Assembly: GCA_026627305.1 (NCBI GenBank) | Contig: JAPNVD010000003.1 | Location: 186,001-250,000 of the forward strand | DNA: 64,000 nucleotides | Direction of reading: 5' to 3' | Source of the DNA: Sulfolobaceae archaeon | Lineage (GTDB): Archaea > Thermoproteota > Thermoprotei_A > Sulfolobales > Sulfolobaceae | Shown here: positions 57,643-64,000 of the stretch, in pieces | Numbering within the stretch: the stretch's first letter is position 1 | Layout: each line of letters starts with the position of its first letter | Made by a program: the position numbers and the translations under genes | The notes under the pieces: model-generated | Databases searched by the model: none | The model's input: the letters and a program-made list of their open reading frames with translations, nothing else | Told to the model about the DNA's origin: nothing

Positions 57643-58800
57643 ATGCCAAAGAGGATCATAATAGCAGGAGGCAATATAGCAGGTACAATAGTCGCTAACA
57701 GGTTAGTTCAGAAATTAAAGGATGAAGTAGAGAAGAGCGATGTAGAGATAGTGGTGCTCAACAATACCAATAAGCACTACTACTTACCTGGACAGCTTTT
57801 AATGGCTTATGGTCTTGAATCTCCTGAAGCTCTAGTAAAAGACGAATCTGAATTATTAGACCCCAGGATCAAGTTCCTATACGGTGATAAAGGAACAATA
57901 ACGAAAATAGATGTAAATAACCACTCAGTACAGACAAAAGACGGTGTTACTCACAACTATGACTACCTAGTAATAGCTACTGGTGTTGAATACTCTTGGG
58001 AGGAGATTCCAGGCTATAAAGAAGCCTCAGTCACTCCTTATGAATTTGACTCAGCCTTAAAGATGAGGGAAGAGTTAGAGAGATTCCAAGGTGGGACGAT
58101 TGTCGTAAACACTGCAAAGTTGCCACACAGATGCCCTGTTGCACCGCTAGAAGCTACACTAATTTTAGACGACTATTTGAGGAAGAGGGGTATTAGAGAT
58201 AAGACTAAGATAATCTACACTTATCCTGTCCAAGGAGTTTTCGGAAGACCAATAACCAATAAGTTCATGCTGAGGTTATTTGAGGAGAGGGGTATCGAGG
58301 TTCACTCGCCATTTAATGTAACTCAAGTTAGTCCAGGCGATAAGATTATAGAGTCGCAAGAAGGAGAGAAGATAAAGTTTGATCTACTTATCAGCATTCC
58401 ACCTAATATGGGTGCGAAGGTTATAGGAGATAGCGGTATAGGCGATAGGAGAAGATGGGTGCCAACTGATAAGTTCACGTTGAGGATGAAAGATCATTCT
58501 GATGTGTATGTTTTAGGAGATGCAACAGACCTACCAGTGTCTAAGGCTGGATCAACTGCAGATTTCGAATCCTATGTGGTTGCCCAAAATATAGCAAATG
58601 AGATCAAGGGTAACCTGGGCATTAAATATTACGGTGGAGACGTTTTCTGCTATATCGCAACAGGGACAGATCAAGGAACTTACATAAGGTTCAGCTATAC
58701 GATGAATGAGAGTCCACCTCCTCCATCATATGTACACTGGTGGGGCAAGGTAATGTATAACAAACTATATTGGACAGTAACAGCTAAGGCAACGGTGTGA
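57643..58800 (+). CDS. second SQR-like FAD oxidoreductase
   Basis: 385 residues from ATG 57643 (GTG 57634 is an alternative but overlaps GTGAT as ribosome site). FAD motif [17 protein letters not shown]. Only two cysteines are in SQR positions, [11 protein letters not shown] (near 162) and DVFCYIATG (near 343); the third, upstream one of the 54279 protein is lacking. This is a different SQR type or a related polysulfide/sulfhydrogenase-type enzyme. It forms a TusA-SQR-DUF1641 unit that parallels the first SQR-DUF1641 pair. Confidence 0.88.
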   Translation: MPKRIIIAGGNIAGTIVANRLVQKLKDEVEKSDVEIVVLNNTNKHYYLPGQLLMAYGLESPEALVKDESELLDPRIKFLYGDKGTITKIDVNNHSVQTKDGVTHNYDYLVIATGVEYSWEEIPGYKEASVTPYEFDSALKMREELERFQGGTIVVNTAKLPHRCPVAPLEATLILDDYLRKRGIRDKTKIIYTYPVQGVFGRPITNKFMLRLFEERGIEVHSPFNVTQVSPGDKIIESQEGEKIKFDLLISIPPNMGAKVIGDSGIGDRRRWVPTDKFTLRMKDHSDVYVLGDATDLPVSKAGSTADFESYVVAQNIANEIKGNLGIKYYGGDVFCYIATGTDQGTYIRFSYTMNESPPPPSYVHWWGKVMYNKLYWTVTAKATV

Positions 58801-58804
58801 TTTA

Positions 58805-59494
58805 ATGGAGACTGTAAATTTAGAGAAGCTAGTCGAAAAGTTGGATCAGAAGAAGATAGATGAGCTTTCTGAGTTTTTAGACCTTTTGCCCACGGTAAAT
58901 GATGTCCTAAAGAAGGTTAATGAGCTTAAGGAGAGCGGTGCCCTAGATGTTTTGGTAAATTCTGCTTATATTCTTAAGACATTAAAGGATATGATAAATG
59001 ACGAAGTGGTAACTGGATTAGGTGAGATGACTTCAGCATACATAGAGTTAGGTAAAGAATTGGCAGACCCCAAGATTTACAACAACCTTTTAGAGCTTTT
59101 GGAAAACGTTGAGGGGTTGGTGGAAGTGTCGAGGAAGTTATCAGTTATGAAGAATGATGGCACTTTAGATGTTTTGGTAAATTCTGCTTATATTCTTAAG
59201 ACATTAAAGGATATGATAAATGACGAGGCTTTAGAACACGTTTCAACATATATTTCGCAGTTCCTTGAGGCATACCCTAAGGCTATAGATTTTCTAAACA
59301 TGGCTTTGAGGGAAGTACCTTATAGAATGGTCAAGGCTATTACTTCTGAAGAGACTAAGAAAAGCCTAGAGAATCCACCCCAATTAAGGTTATTGGATGT
59401 GTTGAGGATGTTTAACGATCCTGATGTTCAAAGGGGATTCGGTGTACTATTTACTTTAATTAAAGCTATAGGTAAAGAGTACTCAAGTAAATAG
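58805..59494 (+). CDS. second DUF1641 repeat protein
   Basis: 229 residues. Two nearly identical internal blocks ([20 protein letters not shown], about 47-66 and 121-140) lie 74 codons apart, and the C-terminal [21 protein letters not shown] matches the first DUF1641 protein. GGTGTGA before the ATG is the ribosome site, and the SQR stop is 4 bases upstream. Predicted all-helical. Likely partner of the second SQR. Confidence 0.87.
   Translation: METVNLEKLVEKLDQKKIDELSEFLDLLPTVNDVLKKVNELKESGALDVLVNSAYILKTLKDMINDEVVTGLGEMTSAYIELGKELADPKIYNNLLELLENVEGLVEVSRKLSVMKNDGTLDVLVNSAYILKTLKDMINDEALEHVSTYISQFLEAYPKAIDFLNMALREVPYRMVKAITSEETKKSLENPPQLRLLDVLRMFNDPDVQRGFGVLFTLIKAIGKEYSSK
58944..59226 (+). repeat. 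61-bp exact direct repeat inside DUF1641 gene
   Basis: Bases 58944-59004 and 59166-59226 are identical over 61 positions, including third codon positions. They are in phase (222 bases apart), so the encoded segment repeats without a frame change. Confidence 0.95.
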
Positions 59495-59572
59495 TAGTAG
59501 TAAAGTGCTGTTCTCTTTTTTGCCATGTTCTCTCGAATAATTTTTTTAAGAAAGCCTAATGTAGATTTCTTC

Positions 59573-59944
59573 ATGCTCCACACAAAGCAGTGTAAATACT
59601 CCTTTAATGATTGCGTGGCTAAAATAATTGAAGCCATAAAGAAGGGAGGTGCTGAAGTGTTCGCTCAAATAGATCATTCTGAAAACGCTAGGAAAGTCAG
59701 TTTATCTCTACCTAACACGCTATTAATAGTGTTTGGGAATCCATCTGCAGGAACCCTTTTAATGATGAAGAATAGAGAAGTGGGATATGATTTGCCATTA
59801 AGGATACTGGTCTGGGAACAGGAGGGAAAGACGTTTATCAGTTATAAGTTACCTAGTGAGATCGCTATGGATTACGGAATTCAGGCTGATGTTTTAAGAA
59901 AGATGGATGAATTTATGAGTACCGTTATATCACAAGTTACGTAA
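59573..59944 (+). CDS. DUF302 family protein
   Basis: 123 residues from ATG 59573. The pattern CKYSFNDCVAKIIEAIKKGGAEVFAQIDHSENAR then LIVFGNPSAGTLLMMKNREVGYDLPLRILVWE is the DUF302 core. Small heme or lipid-binding roles have been proposed elsewhere; not proven. TTTTTTTAAG lies about 26 bases upstream, so this start is leaderless, and an ATG at 59525 is rejected. A short gap to the DUF1641 gene makes a separate unit likely. Confidence 0.88.
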   Translation: MLHTKQCKYSFNDCVAKIIEAIKKGGAEVFAQIDHSENARKVSLSLPNTLLIVFGNPSAGTLLMMKNREVGYDLPLRILVWEQEGKTFISYKLPSEIAMDYGIQADVLRKMDEFMSTVISQVT

Positions 59945-59977
59945 AACTTTAATGTCGAGTCCAAACATCTTACTCTC

Positions 59978-61339
59978 ATGCCTGTATTCTTACAGAAGAA
60001 GGATAGGGAGACTTATGTAGTAACCTTTATGCTTAATAAACGGTTTGTTAGGTCAGCCTATTTACTAGGAAACTTTAACGCTTTTCAGAAGTCTGTAGAA
60101 TTAGAATATTGCAGTAAGGGTTCTATCTGTACAACCATAGTGTTACCTCCAGGGAGATACAGTTATTATTACGAGATAGATGGTGAAAAATATACTGAGA
60201 GCGGTAAGGATTTCGATTCACTATACCTTAAAGGCGATCTAGTGCCTAAGTTTCCCTTTAAAGCTGTTGAAAGGCGGTTTTCCTCCATATATCAAATATT
60301 TGTAGATAGGTTTTTATGCGTCAGAAAGGAGGGGGATAGGTTAGGCGGTAATCTCTATGAAATTTCAGAAAAGTTGAGGTATATAAGATCTCTAGGTTTT
60401 GATGCTGTTTACTTAACTCCTATATTTAGGTCTGATACTTATCACAGGTACGACGTTAAGGATTACTTTAACGTTGACGACGATTTAGGTGGAAACGTTG
60501 CATTCAAGCATTTCTTAAAAGTAGCTCATGAGCTTGGCTTAAAGGTTATACTTGACATACCTCTACATCATACGAGCGATAAGTTTTGGGCTTTCGGCGA
60601 TAAAATGTTCTCAAATTGGTATTATATAAAAGGTGGAGATTATGATAAGTTTGATAACGTGAAGTCTATGCCTAAGATAAATTATAGGTATGCTCTAGAG
60701 TACTTTAAGAGGGTCTTGCTGTTCTGGCAAAACTTTGGTATAGATGGTTTTAGGATTGATGTAGCTAGCGGTATAAATCCCATGTACCTTTGGGAGATGA
60801 AGAAATTGTTGAACATACCTATGATAGGCGAGGTCTGGGGCATGCCTTACCTTTGGAGGGACTCTGTGGATGGGGTAATGAATTATGAGGTTTACGAGGA
60901 ACTAGTGAAGTTCCTAAAAGGAGAAGAGTCGAACTTGTGCCAGGTTCTGAGATCCCAATTAGCTTTATATACATTTGATTTCCTCTGGAACTCCTGGTTG
61001 TTCTTAGGGACTCACGATACTGCTAGGATATTTACACTTTTAAACGATTTAGAGAAAGTAAAGGCAGGATTAGTGTTTATCTATACTTGGGCTGGAACTC
61101 CTATGGTTTATTACGGTGACGAGATAGCCATGGAGGGAGGAAACGATCCAGATAATAGGAGGTGCATGGAATGGAGTAAAAGCTCAGAGTTACAGGAGTT
61201 TATAAGGAGACTTAGAGGAATAGGGCAAATTAGCTTTCTCAAGTGTGGTAAAAATACCATATCTTACGGTAATGAGGGTATAAAGGTAGAGATATCAAAT
61301 AAACCGGTATTTGACGGAAAATACTATAGGTTAGTATAA
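59978..61339 (+). CDS. GH13-family alpha-glucosidase / amylase-like enzyme
   Basis: 453 residues. After a short N-terminal beta domain (about 1-95), the barrel has region I DIPLHHTS, region II GFRIDVASG (nucleophile Asp), region III IGEVWG (acid Glu) and region IV FLGTHDTARI. YHRYDVKDYFNVD gives the loop before region I. This matches neopullulanase/cyclodextrinase-like intracellular enzymes that cleave malto-oligosaccharides. No signal peptide. ACTTTAATG about 27 bases upstream of the ATG indicates leaderless expression. Region I reads LHH rather than VxNH. Confidence 0.9.
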   Translation: MPVFLQKKDRETYVVTFMLNKRFVRSAYLLGNFNAFQKSVELEYCSKGSICTTIVLPPGRYSYYYEIDGEKYTESGKDFDSLYLKGDLVPKFPFKAVERRFSSIYQIFVDRFLCVRKEGDRLGGNLYEISEKLRYIRSLGFDAVYLTPIFRSDTYHRYDVKDYFNVDDDLGGNVAFKHFLKVAHELGLKVILDIPLHHTSDKFWAFGDKMFSNWYYIKGGDYDKFDNVKSMPKINYRYALEYFKRVLLFWQNFGIDGFRIDVASGINPMYLWEMKKLLNIPMIGEVWGMPYLWRDSVDGVMNYEVYEELVKFLKGEESNLCQVLRSQLALYTFDFLWNSWLFLGTHDTARIFTLLNDLEKVKAGLVFIYTWAGTPMVYYGDEIAMEGGNDPDNRRCMEWSKSSELQEFIRRLRGIGQISFLKCGKNTISYGNEGIKVEISNKPVFDGKYYRLV

Positions 61340-61377
61340 AATTAGAGGAAAGCTTAACCCTTCAGGCAGAGAGAAAG

Positions 61378-61815
61378 TCAGACCAGTTTAACCGTTATTT
61401 TACTTCCTCTACTTATTGTATCTCCTACGGGGCAATGCTTTTCAACAAACTCTAATAACTCAAGTATCCTTTCTCTTTTTTCATTTGAAACTATTGAAAC
61501 CTCGAGGACAATTTCTTGTAATCCAGGTCTTATGTTATCTTCTCCTACAAATCCTCTCAGATCTAATTTACCTTGTGCCTTTACTGAAATCGAGTCGATT
61601 TTTATCCTTCTTAATTTTGCGTGATAAACAGTAGTTATTATGAAGCATCCGATTAATGATGCTAGCAGATACTGAATAGGATTTGGCGCTTCTCCACTAC
61701 CGCCTATATCTTTTGGCTCATCAACTTTTATTGTAAAATCAGCACTTTTTATTTCAACTTGAAATCCTTTTACATGAGTTCCCACTGCTGAAAAGTTAAT
61801 GATCTGTTCTGACAT
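61378..61815 (-). CDS. OsmC/Ohr-family peroxiredoxin-like protein
   Basis: 145 residues. Two catalytic cysteines lie in LASLIGCFIITT (near 55) and EKHCPVGDTIS (near 128), as in OsmC. It reduces organic hydroperoxides or alkyl disulfides. The ATG has an AT-rich promoter just upstream on the minus strand. The gap to the GH13 gene (38 bases) is convergent. Confidence 0.92.
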   Translation of the reverse strand: MSEQIINFSAVGTHVKGFQVEIKSADFTIKVDEPKDIGGSGEAPNPIQYLLASLIGCFIITTVYHAKLRRIKIDSISVKAQGKLDLRGFVGEDNIRPGLQEIVLEVSIVSNEKRERILELLEFVEKHCPVGDTISRGSKITVKLV

Positions 61816-61966
61816 AATCGATTATAATTATTATGGCTTAAAAAATTTCCTGTATATGCAAAAATGTTTATTAACTAATATAATAGCTTTTATAAATTAT
61901 ATAATCATTTTATTTTATGAGAATAAGTACTAAATCCTAAGAGTGTTACTATAATATAGATAAGCA

Positions 61967-62250
61967 ATGACTTTAAAAAGGATAAAAATAGGAGCGTTAG
62001 GAACTGGAGAAGTAGAACAAGCGATAGTTACTAAACAAATTCAATTAGCTGACTTCCTCCTCGCATTAAAGGTCGAGGCTCTCCTCAGTTTTAGGTGATA
62101 TAGGATCATCTAACGCTGTGAAGCTATTGGTGTCCTTGTGGGAGATGGCAGGTACTAGTTTTATTTGGATTTAGAGTAGTTACAGGAGGAGAACAAACGT
62201 TATTTGTTATTGCTAATTCTTATGTCGAGAATTTAATTTCCATAAGGCTA
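61967..62250 (+). pseudogene. decayed coding region, unknown
   Basis: The 474-base gap between OsmC and the 62290 gene holds an ATG frame at 61967-62098 (43 residues, MTLKRIKIGALGTGEVEQ at its start) and, after a shift, a second open piece (about 62163-62253) with GFRVVTGGEQTLFVIANSYV. Several stops in all frames between them and an IS-end-like hairpin at 62050 suggest decay after an insertion. I do not recognise the original gene. The first part could still be a small real gene. Confidence 0.4.
62050..62092 (-). mobile_element. IS200/IS605-like (TnpB) end hairpin remnant
   Basis: TGACTTCCTCCTCGC-ATTAAAGG-TCGAGGCTCTCCT reads like the conserved end hairpin next to tnpB genes of the IS200/IS605 group (as remembered, CCTCGCCCTAAAGGGCGAGG). 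Here CCTCG (62059-62063) pairs with CGAGG (62074-62078). No transposase gene remains. Confidence 0.5.
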
Positions 62251-62289
62251 TGAAAACGCTTATTAATGTTAATTTATAAATAGAAATTC

Positions 62290-62715
62290 ATGGGTTTGTT
62301 TAAGAAAGAAAAAGTATATTCGGTAAATGTAGATATGGAAAAAGTTGTAAATGAATTCGCAAACCATCTCAAGAATGAAGGTTACAAAGTACAACAAAAG
62401 ATCGAAGGCAATAAGGCTATAATACAAGCTCAGAAAGGAGGAATACTTAGGGATATAATTGCAGCAGAAAGGGCTTTAACGTTTACGTTTGAGAAGCTTG
62501 AAAACGGATTAAAGGTTAGTGTTGGTATTGGTAAGTGGATTCAAAACTTGGCTGTTACTGCGGTAGAGGTCATTTTCTTATCGGAATTGTTCCTAGCAGT
62601 AGATGTCCCTGAAATGTTGTGGAATGAGCATGTCGAGAATAACTTACTTAAGGAGTTAGATAGTATAGTATCATCCTACTCGTCCCCATCAAGCTCTACA
62701 ACCAGTACCATGTAA
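62290..62715 (+). CDS. uncharacterised protein, 141 aa
   Basis: The protein starts MGLFKKEKVYSVNVDMEKVV and looks like a small alpha-beta domain (DMEKVVNEFANHLKNEGYKVQQKIEGNKAIIQAQKG), with a hydrophobic stretch (AVTAVEVIFLSELFLAVDVP, about 96-115) that could be a membrane or core helix, and a Ser/Thr-rich tail. Family not recognised. AATTTATAAAT lies only about 15 bases before the ATG, so the exact promoter is not clear. Confidence 0.7.
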   Translation: MGLFKKEKVYSVNVDMEKVVNEFANHLKNEGYKVQQKIEGNKAIIQAQKGGILRDIIAAERALTFTFEKLENGLKVSVGIGKWIQNLAVTAVEVIFLSELFLAVDVPEMLWNEHVENNLLKELDSIVSSYSSPSSSTTSTM

Positions 62716-62741
62716 AAAGATAGATACATAGAAAAAGCTGT

Positions 62742-62852
62742 TCACTTTCTTTTCTTTTCCTCAGCTTCTTCCTTTTCAAGAATTTCCAATAGATGAACCC
62801 AGGCTAAGAAACAAGGATCAACGTTTTTCTTGTTTTCATCTTTCTGGCTCAT
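62742..62852 (-). CDS. 36-aa ORF coupled to dienelactone hydrolase
   Basis: ATG 62850-62852 overlaps the hydrolase stop TGA (62849-62851) as ATGA, the arrangement of many real gene pairs in this window. The protein is MSQKDENKKNVDPCFLAWVHLL and then an acidic-basic helix ending KKRK. One Cys and two aromatic residues stand in the middle. It is too small to be called by usual tools. The overlap suggests translation, but the function is unknown. Confidence 0.5.
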   Translation of the reverse strand: MSQKDENKKNVDPCFLAWVHLLEILEKEEAEEKKRK

Positions 62853-63625
62853 GATAACACCCTCTTCAAGAACCTCTTAACCCTTTCCCATGCATCCTCT
62901 GCTGCTTCCTTATTATATGACCTTCCACTATCGTTGAAGAACGCATGGTAAGCTCCAGGATATATCTTCATCTCAAAATCTTTCTTATATTTAATTATAG
63001 CAGGAATTAGCTCTGGTAAACCCGCTAGTATTGGTGGATCTTCCCCTGCATATAAACCTAATATTGGTCCTTTTATCTTCTCTACAGCTTCAATGGGTTG
63101 AGGATTTCTTCCATAGAATACGATAACTCCATCTAGTGGAACCTCTGTGGCGAGCTGAAATGCCAAACCCCCTCCCATGCAGAAGCCCATAGCAGCTACT
63201 TTCCTCCAACTTAGACTAGAGGTTACGTACTCGTAGGCTTTTATTAGATCCTTTACCATCTGCTCTTCTAGCTTACCCCTATTTAACACCAATAATTCTA
63301 AGACTTTTTTACCCTTCTCGTCTAGCTGATCGTAAATCTCTTTATATGCATTAGGATCAGTTCTCTTCTGAGGAGGCAAACTCCAAACCCTTCTCATCAC
63401 GCTCTCTATATTGGAAGGTGTTAGGACATCTTCATTCCTACTGTAAAGCTGTGGAGCGAAACCTGAATATCCCTCTTCAGCTACCATTCTAGCTATCTTT
63501 TTGATGTTATCGTTGAGTCCCCATATCTCGTGTATGACTATTACACCTCCATCCTTAGATCCAGTCAAGTATGCCCTTATTTTTGACTTATCAAAAGACT
63601 CGTAGAAGATCTCTCTTTCTTCCAT
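62849..63625 (-). CDS. dienelactone hydrolase family protein
   Basis: 258 residues. The nucleophile is Cys in GFCMGGGLAF (G-x-C-x-G-G, near 147), Asp in LYAGEDPPI (near 204) and His in YPGAYHAFFNDSG (near 237). This is the DLH catalytic triad. Members hydrolyse lactones, esters or carboxymethylenebutenolide. N-terminal SKIRAYLTG starts the alpha/beta fold. The natural substrate in Sulfolobales is unknown. Confidence 0.92.
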   Translation of the reverse strand: MEEREIFYESFDKSKIRAYLTGSKDGGVIVIHEIWGLNDNIKKIARMVAEEGYSGFAPQLYSRNEDVLTPSNIESVMRRVWSLPPQKRTDPNAYKEIYDQLDEKGKKVLELLVLNRGKLEEQMVKDLIKAYEYVTSSLSWRKVAAMGFCMGGGLAFQLATEVPLDGVIVFYGRNPQPIEAVEKIKGPILGLYAGEDPPILAGLPELIPAIIKYKKDFEMKIYPGAYHAFFNDSGRSYNKEAAEDAWERVKRFLKRVLS

Positions 63626-63750
63626 ATGAGTTATAAGAATGTGTTAGATAAAAATTTTATTTTAATATCGAATCAATTTAAGTTCAATAAAAAATCACAA
63701 ATTTATGGGGCATATACTTTTTCAAGTATATCCTCAAAATCTATTAAGAT

Positions 63751-64000
63751 ATGATTACTAAGGATGATGTGTTCAATGTATTACTAGAGGAGTTCAAGAC
63801 CACTAACAAGCCAGTTCCCTTTTCGCGGTTGAAGAGGAAGTTGAAAGATGATCCTGAAACACTACTCAACTACTTGGAAGAATTAACAAGTGAAGGTAAG
63901 GTTAAGAAGTACGAGATTGGTGGAGGCAAGTCCTTTGAACCAATAACTATGGAGGATAAGAGTGTAAAAACTGACGAAATCTCTACTCAAAGTCCCATTG
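63751..64000 (+). CDS. winged-helix-like protein, N-terminal fragment
   Basis: The frame is open from ATG 63751 to the right window edge (83 full codons). MITKDDVFNVLLEEFKTTNKPVPFSRLKRKL and then PETLLNYLEELTSEGKVKKYEI look like a winged helix of the kind found in archaeal regulators. After it comes a Thr/Ser-rich charged linker. The gene continues beyond the window, so the full domain plan is unknown. Confidence 0.7.
   Translation, partial: MITKDDVFNVLLEEFKTTNKPVPFSRLKRKLKDDPETLLNYLEELTSEGKVKKYEIGGGKSFEPITMEDKSVKTDEISTQSPI

Overview
The window looks like chromosome of a Sulfolobales crenarchaeon, most likely Saccharolobus/Sulfolobus of the solfataricus-islandicus type. The reasons are low G+C, many leaderless genes 25-30 bases behind a TATA box, GTG and TTG starts behind GGTGA/GAGGTG ribosome-binding sites in distal operon genes, and archaeal marker genes (aIF2-beta, aIF1A, aRF1, NMD3, Dim2, RIO1, the SSB with a Gly/Arg tail, geranylgeranyl reductase, MTA phosphorylase II). 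Genes are packed very tightly and there is no intact transposon, CRISPR array or rRNA. The species is inferred; no search was run.

Layout. 0-5.4 kb: end of a Cdc48-type AAA ATPase, inositol-phosphatase-like and thioredoxin reductase genes, then a coupled pterin operon (DHPS-like protein, unknown Cys-rich protein, MptE-like pyrophosphokinase, UPF0173 hydrolase). 5-9.7 kb: two small ribbon-helix-helix proteins, a box C/D sRNA, a RAM-domain protein, an ABC-2 exporter and two unknowns. 9.7-19.3 kb: MoaD-MoaE and ThiD-ThiN fusions, then a pyrophosphate block (soluble PPase, pyruvate phosphate dikinase, proton-pumping PPase) and a membrane glycosyltransferase. 19.3-26.6 kb: translation and ribosome biogenesis on both strands (aIF2-beta, DUF424, NMD3, RNase HII, DRG-like TGS protein; MiaB-like enzyme, thiolase, aIF1A, RIO1, Dim2). 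26.6-34 kb: nuclease-like, DUF1152, zinc-finger, cystathionine-synthase-like, homoserine kinase, MBL hydrolase, esterase, SSB and PqqD-like genes. 34-44.9 kb: MoxR-VWA pair, HAD phosphatase, DUF2070, two geranylgeranyl-reductase-family flavoproteins, asparaginase-type Ntn hydrolase and an Lrp regulator. 45-50.9 kb: aRF1, purine salvage, a prenyl synthase, a RimK-like ligase, a canonical C/D sRNA, tRNA-Leu(GAG) and a 53-residue gene. 51.4-59.5 kb: acyl-CoA dehydrogenase, a permease and a sulfide-oxidation island with two SQR/DUF1641 pairs, a TusA-like carrier and a rubrerythrin-VIT1 protein. 59.5-64 kb: DUF302, GH13 glycosidase, OsmC, a decayed segment with an IS605-like hairpin, a dienelactone hydrolase coupled to a 36-residue ORF, and the start of a winged-helix gene.

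The most notable observation is at the start of the release-factor gene. A leaderless-type ATG at 45014 is followed by AGT CTT and then TAG TAA. Skipping one T after CTT opens a frame that supplies the missing first helix of aRF1. This has the same shape as the autoregulatory +1 frameshift of bacterial prfB (CUU followed by a stop codon) and could be an archaeal counterpart. A plain indel, or a downstream TTG start, is the alternative. A second start anomaly is a probable AUU initiation codon for the RimK-like ligase. Others are a DRG-family protein without a P-loop, a SelW-like fold without cysteines, two box C/D sRNAs (one with a guide matching the 16S rRNA decoding-site approach), and very small coupled genes that standard calling misses.
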